This document shows positions 28,025 through 37,567 of a stretch of DNA of 64,000 bases, in pieces. The notes beneath the pieces are model-generated. The model ran no database searches, was not told where the DNA came from, and saw nothing but the letters and a program-made list of their open reading frames with translations. The translations under genes were made by a program, and so were the position numbers. This DNA is from Pelagomonas calceolata. Lineage: Eukaryota > Sar > Pelagophyceae > Pelagomonadales > Pelagomonadaceae. The stretch covers positions 2,852,001-2,916,000 of the forward strand of contig CAKKNE010000003.1 in the NCBI GenBank assembly GCA_918797485.1, read 5' to 3'. Numbering within the stretch: position 1 is the stretch's first letter; each line of letters opens with the position of its first letter.

Positions 28025-30032
28025 ATGTACTCTCTAAGGGAGGCGACATTAGCAATGCTGGTCTGGTCGCTTTGCGTCGGCAGCGCGATGGCCAAGTACG
28101 GGGGCCTTGGCATCTTCGTACAACATGGTATGAACAGGACTTCATACGTGTCGCGCCTCGTGGCGGCCATGCCGTGGACGGCGTTCACGGCCATGTGCGC
28201 GCTCGTCGGGGGCCACATGCTGTCCATAAAGACGTGGGCGTCGCAGCGCGACCGCGGCGTGTCCACCGTGGCGCGCGACTTCAGCATGAGCACCGGGGCG
28301 CTCACGACGGACTTAAACGACCTCAAAGAGCGCTGGACGAAGCGCGGCGTGTTAGGTTGGGCCGCGCGCCAGACTGTCTTTTTGTTATTACACTCGGGAG
28401 CCATCCTCTACAATTTCACCCCGGGACCGCTCGTCGACACCTTCGGCGGGGCGGTCGTGGACTTCCTCTTCGCGTGCCTCATGTCCGCGATTGTGTTACA
28501 CGTTCAAGGCGAGATCACCCTCAAGCGGCGGAAGACGTACGCCGCGGCGTGCTTCCACGGCTGCGTGATCCTCCTGACCATGACGTTCGGCTTCATATAC
28601 TTCGACCTGAACCACCAGCCGGTTGTGAACGCCCTCGCTGTGGCAGTGGTGAGAGCGGTGATGCACGGGGACTTGATCGAGTTCAAGATCACGGTGATCT
28701 GCTGCTTCGTGGAGATGAAGCGGGTCTCGACGTGGATCTACAACGCCGCCGTCTACCTCCCTCGCTTCAAGGCCGTCGCTAGAGTGATCGTGCCCGAGTC
28801 GCAAGTAAACGACGACGACGACGACGACGACGACGATGCAGGCGCAAGTATCAGCAGTGTTGTCATTGGCGGCGTTGTCGGCGGCGGCGACGGCCGAATT
28901 ACCTTCAGCTCCAATACCTTAGACCGCCTCGCCACCCAAGGCCGCGTGGGCGAGAACAAGGCTCGCGAGATCGTCTGGGACTCGGAGCAGAGCAAGAAGG
29001 ACGTCGCACACGCAATCTCTTTGAAGGGTTCGTTGCCTCCGTGGCTCCAGCCCGAAACCTTTAGCCAGGCCGGCCTCCTCCGCGCGCTCAACACGAAGTA
29101 CGCCAAGTGCGAGCGCCGCGCGGCCTTGCTTTTGCAGGAGAGCCCGCAAACCGACCTCGTCGTGCGCGCGAGCGGGCGGCGCGCGCTCGTCTTCCGCCTC
29201 CGGGAGCCGCGCCTGAACGTCAAGTTAGCTCCGTTAATTGTTGTGGACGACGTGCCGAATTATGTTCCCGAAATGCACAGCATGGACGCGGCGCGCTTCT
29301 TGGCGCACTACTGCTGCATACGGACGACGTCGATGTTTCTCTTGTTGGCTTTGGTCCACGCCATGCGCGAGGACTACGACTCCGAGCTGCCGCCGTGCAT
29401 CAGCGGCGGCTGCTGGGAATTAGATAGGTTCCGGTTCTCGGAGCGGGAGGTGAAGGACCTGCCCGACTTCGTACGGCGCTACAAGCAATTTATTGACGTC
29501 TGGTGGCCAGCAGTGTCCAAATCAAACGGAGTCCGCGCCGCAACGCGACGGCTCTTCGAGCGGAAGCGCCGCGGGTGTGACGTGCTGCGCGTCGATGACG
29601 TGGCGCCACGTCTCCGCGGGGGCGCGGCCCTGCGACGCCGCGCGTGCTGGAGTCGCGGGAACTGCGCCACGAGGAAAGAAGACCGCGCGCGCGACGGCCC
29701 TTCGACGCCGATCGGAACGGTCACTTGGATGTACGCACAGGTGGCCCGCCCTCATCATCGGCCTCCCCTACGAGGTGGCCTTGTTCCAAGCGAGCGCTGT
29801 TGACGGCCGCTACGTCCTCGTCGAGGGCTCTCTGGCCTCGCGGCGCGGCAGCACGGACGTCGAGCTCCCGGCCTTCCCGGTGCAGGTGACGCCGTACGAC
29901 GCCTACTCCGCGTACACCGCCTCCACCGTCCCCGCCGCCGAGCGCGCCCTCAACATCGAGGCCTTCCGCGAGTGCCTCGTGGAGCGTTCGGACGCCGAGC
30001 TCATCAATGGCGTGCGCGAGCACTTCGCGTGA
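28025..30032 (+). CDS. Multi-pass membrane protein of unknown function (1 introner intron)
   Basis: Exons 28025..29502 and 29741..30032, 589 aa. It starts with a signal-like segment (LREATLAMLVWSLCVGSAMA) and has about four more hydrophobic segments in the first 230 residues. A run of nine Asp (about residues 261-269) follows, then a soluble C-terminal half (RLNVKLAPLIVVDDVPNYVP, LPPCISGGCWELDRF). Splicing the introner at its duplication joins QFIDVW to PALIIGLPYEVALFQAS in frame. I do not recognise the family. Confidence 0.65.
29511..29740 (+). mobile_element. Introner element (230 bp) forming an intron
   Basis: Left end CAGTGTCCAAATCAAAC and right end (inverted) CTGTGCGTACATCCAAG are diverged copies of the CTGTGTGGAAATCAACC terminal repeat. 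Flanks are GTGGCCAG (29503..29510) and GTGGCCCG (29741..29748), 7 of 8 identical. The donor GT comes from the left duplication copy and the acceptor CACAG from the element end, exactly as in the GST-like gene. Confidence 0.85.
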
Positions 30033-30113
30033 GTGATCCCGGGGCATATTGTGGTAAGGTGAGATGAGTGGCAGCCAGTATGCCTGCCAGTTAGGGCAGC
30101 CTCATTTGTAATT

Positions 30114-30137
30114 GCTAGTGTCTTACCTGCCGCTAGC
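30114..30137 (+). promoter_or_regulatory. GCTAG-type upstream element
   Basis: GCTAGTGTCTTACCTGCCGC then TAGC; 227 bp before the ATG at 30364. Confidence 0.6.
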
Positions 30138-30363
30138 TCGCTTGCAGGCGCAGCGGCGCACTGCGTGCATTCAAGCCCACAGCAGTCGCGGAGGACAGCA
30201 ATTGCTGTCTTTGGTGCGGACGCGCTGTGGCGGACATCGCTGCCCAGGTCTACACACTAAGACAGTGTAACTAAACTCTCGTTTTGGGACGACTGCGGAA
30301 CAATGTGGACCACCCACACAATGCTGCGGCAGCGCTACGGCTCCTAAAACTGCGTACACCACG

Positions 30364-31623
30364 ATGCCGCAGCAGCAGCAGCAGCGCGTCTGCACGCCGA
30401 TGGTCGTGGTGGCCTTCGTCATCGGCTGCCAGGTCGCCGTCATGGTCATGCACGCGGGCCGGCACGACGCGCACGTCGCGCGCGAGGGGGCGTCGTGGCG
30501 GCCGAGCGACTTCGCGGCGCCGGCCGTGCCGCTGCCGACGGAGCGCAGCGCAGCTGACAGCACACAACAAAAGACGACGCTCTCGGCCGCCGAGGAGGAA
30601 TTAATACAAGGATTACCGACGGCCGCCGAGCGCGCCGAAGCTAGGAAGATTTTTGAGGAGCGGCTCCAGGGCCCGCTCGCGTTTGGGAACGCCCTCGAGA
30701 GCAGCGTCGAGGACGACGACGAGGCCGATTCTATACCAGACTTTTATGGGAAGCCGGCGATTTTGGGATTGGAAAGATGTGCTGCATTTCGAGAAACAAC
30801 ATCAGAATTCAGAAGGGCGGCGACGGCCGGTCTGTTCAACACGGGTACCAACTTACTAACAAACCTCGTGAGGAAGAATTGCGTCGTGGACAAGGCGTGC
30901 CCCGAGAAAATGCCTCAAAAGCAGAAGATGGCCATGATGGCGCGCGGCGAGTGCATTGGCTACCCCTTCCAGGTGCCCTGGGGCAAGCACAACCCTTTGC
31001 ACTTTCGCGGGCGGCACGTCGTTGATAGATTGGATCATTTCAACATTTCTGAAGTTTTACCAGCGGTCTTGGTGAAAGACCCGCTGACCTGGGCGCGGAG
31101 CATGTGCCGCACGCCCTACGCGGCTAGATTCGGTAGAGGTAGTTGTTGTCCTTCGCCCTTGGATCCGAATCGCTTACGTGCTATGAGGAACGTGACCGTC
31201 AATTTTAAAAAAGGATTCCCCATGGAACGGTACGCCCATTTGCTGGATTTTTGGAATTCCTGGTACGCTCAGTACTACAATACTGCGATCCCGCGGCTGA
31301 TCGTGCGGTACGAAGACTTACTCTTCGCTCCGAAGCGCACGGTGCGCGCCGTCTGCGAGTGCGTCGGCGGCAAATTGAGGAGGGACTTCGACTCGTTTTC
31401 GGATGCGGCCAAATTCGGGCGGGGCCACGGGGGCGGCGACGGCACGGGCCGGGCCTCGGCTCTTTCGAGGTACGCGTCGGAGGCGACGCGCTACGCGAAT
31501 TTGGATGAGAATGATTTGGCCTTTTATACGAAAAGCGCCCATCCGGACCTCGTGGACCGGTTTCATTATGAAGCGGACGATGCGAGGCGGCGCGCGGTCG
31601 ATTCCAAGGCGTGCCCTAGTTAA
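30364..31623 (+). CDS. Golgi-type sulfotransferase-like protein
   Basis: 419 aa, type II membrane topology (VCTPMVVVAFVIGCQVAVM near residue 10). The PAPS-binding pattern is visible: AGLFNTGTNLLTNLV as a variant 5'-phosphosulfate loop, LVKDPLTWARSMCRTPY as the 3'-phosphate strand-helix, and RLIVRYEDLLFAPKRTV as the later family motif. It probably transfers sulfate to glycans in the Golgi. Many stramenopile genes have this GTN-type loop. Acceptor unknown. A GCTAG element precedes it. Confidence 0.72.
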   Translation: MPQQQQQRVCTPMVVVAFVIGCQVAVMVMHAGRHDAHVAREGASWRPSDFAAPAVPLPTERSAADSTQQKTTLSAAEEELIQGLPTAAERAEARKIFEERLQGPLAFGNALESSVEDDDEADSIPDFYGKPAILGLERCAAFRETTSEFRRAATAGLFNTGTNLLTNLVRKNCVVDKACPEKMPQKQKMAMMARGECIGYPFQVPWGKHNPLHFRGRHVVDRLDHFNISEVLPAVLVKDPLTWARSMCRTPYAARFGRGSCCPSPLDPNRLRAMRNVTVNFKKGFPMERYAHLLDFWNSWYAQYYNTAIPRLIVRYEDLLFAPKRTVRAVCECVGGKLRRDFDSFSDAAKFGRGHGGGDGTGRASALSRYASEATRYANLDENDLAFYTKSAHPDLVDRFHYEADDARRRAVDSKACPS

Positions 31624-31705
31624 CCTTATTTTGTTTTTATCGATTGGTTCGTGCGTGGACTTGGCCTTGCCGGAGGCATCGACTAATGTGTAGACTCAGT
31701 CTTAG

Positions 31706-32322
31706 TCACCATATCTGAGGCGGGGAGGAGAGAGGAGGAGGAGAAGGAATGGCCCCGCGGAGTGCAGGCGCATCTTTCGCCGGGTAGAATCGTTGTAGCG
31801 AGTCTTGAGCTTCATCGGCCAGGTCGACGACCCAGACCTTCTTGCCGCTCTCTACACTACTTCTTCTTAACTTGGAACCGCCCGTCGAGTAGAGGCCTGT
31901 GTGGACATCGAATGTCAGGCGCCCCGCCACCGACGCGACGTCGTCCCCGTGACCGCGTCAGCTCGATGGCGTGGAGACTTTACGCTATCGATGCGACGTT
32001 GTCCCCGTAAACATAACTCACTGGTTGATTTCCACACAGGCACAGGCAGTCCCGATACGGGTCGTAGACAGGCCCAATGCCAAGGCAATTGCCTGCAAAA
32101 CAAGAATCGGGCTAAGGTACGGATGAGCTGGAGGTTTGCCTCGTCGGGACCTCCTCCGAGCCGTGGCTGACACCTGGTAAGAGCTAGAAGCGAAACAAAA
32201 ATGTGGGTGGTACTATACTGTATAGAGTATAGTACCCCTAAAAGTATGTTGCCTCTTGCTCTGACTGCTTCCTTGAGCGCTGCAAACGCACCGCCCAGGG
32301 CCAGACGAACTGACAGGACCAT
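31706..32322 (-). other. Uncertain gene remnant around an introner
   Basis: Minus-strand frames flank an introner. Upstream is a hydrophobic, Ala-rich stretch (LSVRLALGGAFAALKEAV); downstream lies GLYSTGGSKLRRSS then GKKVWVVDLADEAQDSLQRF. The second piece looks coding, but I cannot join them with a confident GT donor or recognise a family. A 217-bp piece before it (31624..31705) is the sulfotransferase 3' region and the AGGAGG-rich tract. Confidence 0.3.
31897..32039 (-). mobile_element. Introner element (143 bp)
   Basis: Terminal repeats CTGTGTGGACATCGAATG and (inverted) CTGTGTGGAAATCAACC, flanked by GTAGAGGC and GCACAGGC (6 of 8). Internal GATGGCGTGG core and the TAACTCACTGGTTGATTTCC end are nearly identical to the copy at 36193..36369. 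No confidently spliced host gene is seen here. Confidence 0.8.
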
Positions 32323-32472
32323 CTCAAAAATATCCTTGCTCGACGCGAGGCCGGTCGACCTGCACTAATGGCTGCGCGTCGGAGCCGCCGCGAGACGTCG
32401 CGCACGTCCAATTCAAATCCAGTAATTCGACACTAACGGGGACCCCGGTGGGTGGCTATTGTAAATATAATA

Positions 32473-33513
32473 TTAATCAGACCACGCGACGAAGGACTCG
32501 ATGCACATGCACGTGTCTGCCAAGCTCATGTCACGGGGGAAGTCCTCCCCGTTCTGCGAGTCGTAGAACACGAAGCGTACGTCAACCTCCGTCTCCTCAG
32601 AAAGGTCTGTTTCGCCCGTCCAGTCGACGTTCCAGATGATGCGAAGTTCTGGGTCTGCGTACTCAAAAGCACTAGAGTAATGCATCTTCCACGCCAGCGC
32701 CTTATTTCTCGGGTCTCGTGCAATTGGCAACCAGTCAAATTCGATTACGGGTCTGTCATCATCGTCGTAGTTGTCCGTCATGACCCCACCCTCATATAAC
32801 AAGGCGAAGTGCAACCTATTCCCGACTTGACGGGAAGCCATGACTTTTGCCCGCACATCGTTAAGTTGGCTCCGATCCGTGACCGCTCCACCTGGTACCG
32901 AAAATATATACCTCCCTGTGTTGTCGCCATCGGCATCCAGCACACCGGTTCCGGCGTGGAGCTCACCCCCATTGTGAGTGAGCGAGAGCATCAGCTGATA
33001 CTCAGCGAGAGTACATTGTGGCTGCGGCGGCCAGTCACTTAAGTAATCCAGGTTTTGTTGGTGGGCGCACCGAAACACTCTGATGAGGTCGCGTGGCGGT
33101 TGCGCAGCAATCGGTGCACTTGGTGCGACCGTGCGCAACAGAGGATAGTAATCCAGCGCGAGCCCTTGTAAGAGCAGCTGCGGCAGGTTCGCGTGGGCGT
33201 CGCGGAACGCGCGGCAGGTCACGGCGCAGTTGAAGAGCGCTCGGAAGCCCACAAAGGAGATGATGGTCTGGAACACCTCGGGCGGGAGCCCGGCGATGCC
33301 GTCGCGCAAGACGGGCTCCGCATCCGCGGCCGCGTGCGCGTTCGCGTCGTGTCCGGCGGCGGCCGCGAACGACTGGAAGGCCCGAAGCGCGTCGGCCTGG
33401 AGCGCTAAGCGAGCTCCGGCGCGAGTTGCTGGGCTGGCATCCCGCAATGCCAAGGCTGCATCTCGTAGCAATGCGACGAGGGGTGCGATCGCGGTTGCAT
33501 CGCTCTGCGCCAT
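32473..33513 (-). CDS. F-box protein of unknown specificity
   Basis: 346 aa. The F-box is clear: GIAGLPPEVFQTIISFVGFR then CAVTCRAFRDA (about residues 73-110), which binds SKP1 in SCF ubiquitin ligases. The C-terminal domain (about 165-340) contains WLPIARDPRNKALAWKMHY, LRIIWNVDWTGETDLSEET and DVRFVFYDSQNGEDF. It looks like an all-beta substrate domain but I cannot name it. The N-terminus is Ala-rich and helical. Confidence 0.8.
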   Translation of the reverse strand: MAQSDATAIAPLVALLRDAALALRDASPATRAGARLALQADALRAFQSFAAAAGHDANAHAAADAEPVLRDGIAGLPPEVFQTIISFVGFRALFNCAVTCRAFRDAHANLPQLLLQGLALDYYPLLRTVAPSAPIAAQPPRDLIRVFRCAHQQNLDYLSDWPPQPQCTLAEYQLMLSLTHNGGELHAGTGVLDADGDNTGRYIFSVPGGAVTDRSQLNDVRAKVMASRQVGNRLHFALLYEGGVMTDNYDDDDRPVIEFDWLPIARDPRNKALAWKMHYSSAFEYADPELRIIWNVDWTGETDLSEETEVDVRFVFYDSQNGEDFPRDMSLADTCMCIESFVAWSD

Positions 33514-34267
33514 GCTTTTTGGTCACGATCGAAGCAGGAGTCGGCTTAGTTCGATCTGTGTGGTGCGATTGCGCTGCTTTTGCTTGGCTCGAGCTGGGGC
33601 TAGTAGGTCTATGACGCTAGGTGAGTGGCAAAAATATCCTTGCCTCCACCGTCGCGCGCGGCGTCCCCTCACCCCAAAAACTATACGTGGGCCCTCTCAC
33701 AGCCCGCGCTGAGCCTCCCTGAAACTTACAGGCCGCGCGAGGTCGCCTCCAGACAAAACCAGACATTTTTCCACACAATTGATTCAGACGTGGGCTTTGC
33801 GCGCGGCGGGCGGAACGCCGCGCGTCGCCTGCCTCTGAATACCCCGACGTAACCCCGGCAACCCCGCAGGCACCAAACCGGCCCGCTGCGCCCTACCGGT
33901 CCCACGTGCGCCAAGTACCGACGATCCAGCAAGCCGCGCATCCTCCTCCAGGGCACTCCTAGAAATGAAGACGAGGTCAAGGCGAAGCCCCCCTCCTCTT
34001 ATGAGTGGAGCGGCCAGCCCAAAATTTCCTCCTTCTTCTCGGCGAAGAAGTAGGCGTGCAAGTAGGCGCCGGGCCGCGCTCGAGTGCTCGCCCTCCCCAG
34101 GCCTCCGCAAGGCGGACCCCGAAACCTAAATTAGCGTTTCTTCTTATCTTAATCGTACTACCCCCAATCACGCAGAGCCCTTCGAGGCCGACACGCATCC
34201 GATGCGGCCACCCGGCGCCGAAGAAGCCTCAGGGCGCACGGCCGCCCCGTCGACCGCAGTGGGAACT
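33514..34267. other. Intergenic, no gene supported
   Basis: Several overlapping open frames on both strands give Arg/Pro-rich translations with no family pattern. A TATGACGCTAGG near 33610 resembles half of the GCTAG element, about 95 bp upstream of the F-box start. Confidence 0.45.
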
Positions 34268-34432
34268 CCTCCAGTGAGCCGACGCCCGAGCCCACGACGT
34301 CGCCGACGCCCGAGCCCATGACGTCGCCGACGCCTGCGCCGACCTCCAGTGAGCCGACGCCTTCGCCGACCTCCAGTGAGCCGACGCCGGAGCCCACGAC
34401 GTCGCCGACGCCTGTGCCGACCTCCAGCGACC
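34268..34432 (+). repeat. Pro-Thr-Ser-Glu repeat array, relic of an extracellular-protein gene
   Basis: One frame reads SSSEPTPEPTTSP, TPEPMTSPTPAP, TSSEPTPSPTSSEP and so on, in units of about 12-36 bp (GTGAGCCGACGCC...). Such PT repeats are typical of secreted wall or matrix proteins in these algae. The frame becomes Arg-rich immediately after 34432 and no start or signal peptide is visible upstream, so I treat it as a gene relic or an unplaced exon. Confidence 0.5.
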
Positions 34433-35216
34433 GGCGTCTGCGTCGTTCTCGTGCGTCTTGCGCGCGGCGTCCAGAGGCTCCTGAGTCGCGTCGACCCGCA
34501 GCGCATGGACGGCCTCGAGGGACGGCCGGAGAGCAACTGCGCCGCTCGCGACGGCGTCGATCATGCTCTACATTACATGCGGTGCGTGCTCGCGCACCGG
34601 AAGCGTGCGAAGCATATCACGAAGTGCAGCGGCGACGCGGGGGCGGCGACGCCGCACCCGTCGCCCAGCCGCTCTCTCGCCGAACCACGGCGCGCACACG
34701 GTCGGAGAGGACTGGGCATGCTGTGCGCAGTGGCCTCGAAGCGCCTCTCGCGCCGCGCTCGCGCTGCTCGCGAAGACCGCTCGACGGCCAGCGCTCGCGC
34801 GTGCCGCCGCCACCGCACCAGCGCAGCCAGCGACGATGCCAAGCGCCACCGCTCGCTGGGGCTCGAACCGCGTACAAAGCGCACCGCACTATGCCTGGAG
34901 CACCCGGGCACAATGCCACGGCTCGCAGCCGTCATCGTTCACGTCGTTCACAGCGACGCATCGATGCGCCGCACGAATCCGCCCAGGAGAGCAGGTGTTG
35001 CAGCAGCATGGCAGCAGACTGCTGCCGGGCGAGAGCCGCAGGCACGGGACGGCTCGACCTGAAGGTCCAAAATGGCACCGTTCCAGAACTCCAAATTCGG
35101 TGGGGTGTTGTTATCTGGGGATCTCAGTTCAGTCCGTCACAGTCCCTCGAGGCTGAGCTACTGGCTAGACATACTAGATTACAGCCAGGAGTAACCCGTT
35201 ATACGAATATCGGCCT
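34433..35216. other. Gene-poor stretch, no supported gene
   Basis: Three overlapping plus-strand frames and several minus-strand frames, all Arg/Ala-rich and mutually exclusive. None shows a family pattern. It may be the decayed remainder of the PT-repeat gene. Confidence 0.4.
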
Positions 35217-35218
35217 TG

Positions 35219-35286
35219 GTAATTACCAGTAATTACAGGGTAATTACAGGTAATTACCAGGTAATTACCGGGTAATTACCTTACCG
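35219..35286. repeat. Array of palindromic GGTAATTACC-like units
   Basis: Six copies of TAATTAC in 68 bp, most within GGTAATTACC or a one-base variant, spaced about 11-12 bp (close to one helical turn). GGTAATTACC is its own reverse complement. Strikingly AT-rich against the surrounding GC-rich DNA. Confidence 0.85.
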
Positions 35287-36042
35287 GAACTTAACCTGGT
35301 AACTCGCCGCTCTACTATATGCAGGGCAACACCCACTCCCAGTTTGGGCTTGGCATGGTCGTCCAGCCAAAAATCGCATCCGAGGCGTATCTCGGGATCC
35401 CCTCGCCGTCGCACAATCACCGGTAGCAGTGACGTGACCCGTCTAGGCCTCGCCTCAATCGTCGACACGCGCTTCGGCGACCCCAACGAGCCGCTCCCGT
35501 AGCGCGGCCGCCAGTGGGCGGGCCTCGACGAGAGTGACGACGACGAAGACGATGACGACGACTGAGCCGCTCCTGGAAATCACGCTTTCTACACACCACT
35601 TACATACATGTGCTCATGGCTTGCCAAAGCTCTCGACGATGTCAAGTCATCGCGGCGGCGGCGGCGACGGACGCGCTTTCAACTTGTATCGGCTCGAATT
35701 CCCTGTGCTGTGGCTCGACGATGTCAAGGCATCTCGGTGACACGTACTGCTCCTTCAATCCACACCCACAATCTCCACTCATCTTGGGACGAAGTGTGCA
35801 CTTCCTCGGGGGTCTTCCTTTACTCAATGAATGAATCTAAGCTGCTGACCAAGGCGGTCTCGGCGCTTGTCTTTCGCAGGTTTACGACAGCGGCGGCGGC
35901 GGCGACGTCCTCCTAGCATCGTACAACGACGCCGCCGAAGAGTAGGAGCGGCGACGACCGGACGGCGCCGGCGGCGACGGCGAAAACAACGAATAAATAA
36001 TAGCCTTCTTACAATATACAAGTGGGGGGGGAATATGATGAT
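35287..36042. other. Gene-poor stretch, no supported gene
   Basis: Contains a GACGAC-rich acidic-codon tract (about 35530-35565) and CGG/GGC repeats (35640-35970). The duplicated phrase TCGACGATGTCAAG occurs at about 35633 and 35713. No convincing gene. Confidence 0.4.
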
Positions 36043-37164
36043 CTACCGCGAGTAGGCGACGCTCCGGTCGCGCTTTACCAACTTGCGCGGCTCGACGTCC
36101 GTCGCGAAGAGCTCCTCGTTCTCGCGCGCGACCTTCGCCATCGTCGCGTTGAGGTCGGCCGCGCCGATGTGGATCTTCCAGGACTCGTGGACCTGTGTGG
36201 AAATCAAATTTCGAGCGCCCCACGCCACCGACGCGACGTGCTTTCCGGTAGCTGCGTCTGCGCGATGGCGTGGCGATTCCACGCCATCGAGGCGACGTTG
36301 TCTCTGTGGCCGCGTCGGCTCGATGGCGTGGAGGTTCATAACCTAACTCACTGGTTGATTTCCACACAGACGTGGACGTTCTTCTTGCGCAGGAGGTTGT
36401 GGACGGCGAGGCCCCGCGCGGCGGCCTCGAGCTCGTAGGCCGAGGGCGCGCGCGGGTTCGGCAGGCGCATGCCGACGGCCTTGAGTTGGGACGGTAATAA
36501 GGACGCCTTCTTCGCGTTGCAGGCCGTGCAGGCACACACGGTGTTCTCCCACGTCGACGAGCCGCCGTAGGCGCGCGGCACGACGTGGTCGCACGTGAGC
36601 AGCGACGGCGGGAAGGAGTCCTTGCAGTACTGGCAGCGGTAGCCGTCGCGCAGCATCATCAATCTTTTACTAAACTTGGGCGCCTTCTCGGCGCCGCGCT
36701 TCTCGTAGTTGCGGAGGACCACCACTGAAGGTATGGCGAACGAGGCCGACGCCGACCGCACGCGCACGTCGTAGGAGCTCACGACGTGGACGCGCTCCTG
36801 CCAGGCGGCCTTGACGGCGTCCTGCCACGACCAGACGCTGAGCCTGCGGCGCGTCGACGGCGTGATTAGTGCGCGTATATAAGTTTCTGACGCGGGGGCC
36901 GCGCGGGAGGTACGACAGGGGCTGCCAGTCCGCGTTCAGCACGAGGCAGGTGTGGCCCTGGAGCTGCGACAGGCGCCGCGCGTGGCCGTCGACCTTCTCC
37001 GGCGGCGTCGAAGGCATGCGCTGGGCCTGCTGCTGCTTTCGCGCGGCCCGGCGGCGCGCGAGGCCGCGCGCGAGGGGCTTCTGAGTCCCGAACGTCGTCC
37101 GTGGGATCAGGCCTCGCGCGGCGCCGACGAGGAGGCCCGTGATCGCCATCTGTTTCACTTTCAT
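36043..37164 (-). CDS. HNH endonuclease-domain protein (2 introns)
   Basis: Exons complement(36043..36192, 36378..36843, 36905..37164), 291 aa. The HNH domain is complete: DGYRCQYCKDSFPPSLLTC, DHVVPRAYGG, NTVCACTACNAKK, with both CxxC zinc pairs and the D-H catalytic pair. The preceding LVLNADWQPLSYLP/LSVWSWQDAVKAAW matches the N-terminal part of the plastid/cyanobacterial HNH family. Intron 1 (61 bp) needs a GC donor to keep this conserved phase; intron 2 is an introner. The N-terminus is basic and presequence-like, so organelle location is likely. A DNA-repair or homing-like nuclease role is possible. Confidence 0.85.
36193..36369 (-). mobile_element. Introner element (177 bp) in the HNH gene
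   Basis: Near-perfect inverted ends (CTGTGTGGAAATCAAAT and CTGTGTGGAAATCAACC). Flanking copies TCGTGGAC (36185..36192) and ACGTGGAC (36370..36377) agree at 7 of 8. On the gene strand the donor is GTCCAC within the duplication and the acceptor is CACAG. Splicing gives KKN/VHESWKIH. Three GATGGCGTGG-type core units lie inside. Confidence 0.9.
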
Positions 37165-37567
37165 GGCGTCGCGAACAAAAATCTGAGGCTGTGAGAGTGG
37201 ACAAGTTCGCAGGCGAATCGAGCGGCCTTACGCTTCGTGGCTGCGTAGGCGCGAACTATGCGAGAGGACCGCCTGTTCGCAGTCCCCCGGCCGTTATTAT
37301 GGCTGTCGCGAGCGGCAAAATTCGAGATTTGGCCCGCGCTGGATGCGATGACCTGGCCCTAACGTTCGGCCCTTTCTGGACGTTTGACGACTCTCCATGA
37401 CGCGTATTGAGGCCTCGACATCGGGGAAAGAGGCTTAGAATTCAAATTCTGTTTCGACGCGGGTTTTCTCAGGCCTAATAAGCTGCGCCGCAGCGTACAC
37501 AGCATCGCACGCACGCTGCGCACCTGTTTCGCAGCCTCCGTAGCCCACCGCACCACACTGCAACAAG
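37165..37567. other. Intergenic between divergent genes, no gene seen
   Basis: About 400 bp shared by the HNH gene and the gene at 37568. No clear GCTAG element is present here, an exception in this window. Confidence 0.5.

Noticed and set aside
34318-35232. 304-residue frame following the PT repeats
   Set aside because: After residue 39 it turns into Arg-rich sequence with no support, so only the repeat is reported.
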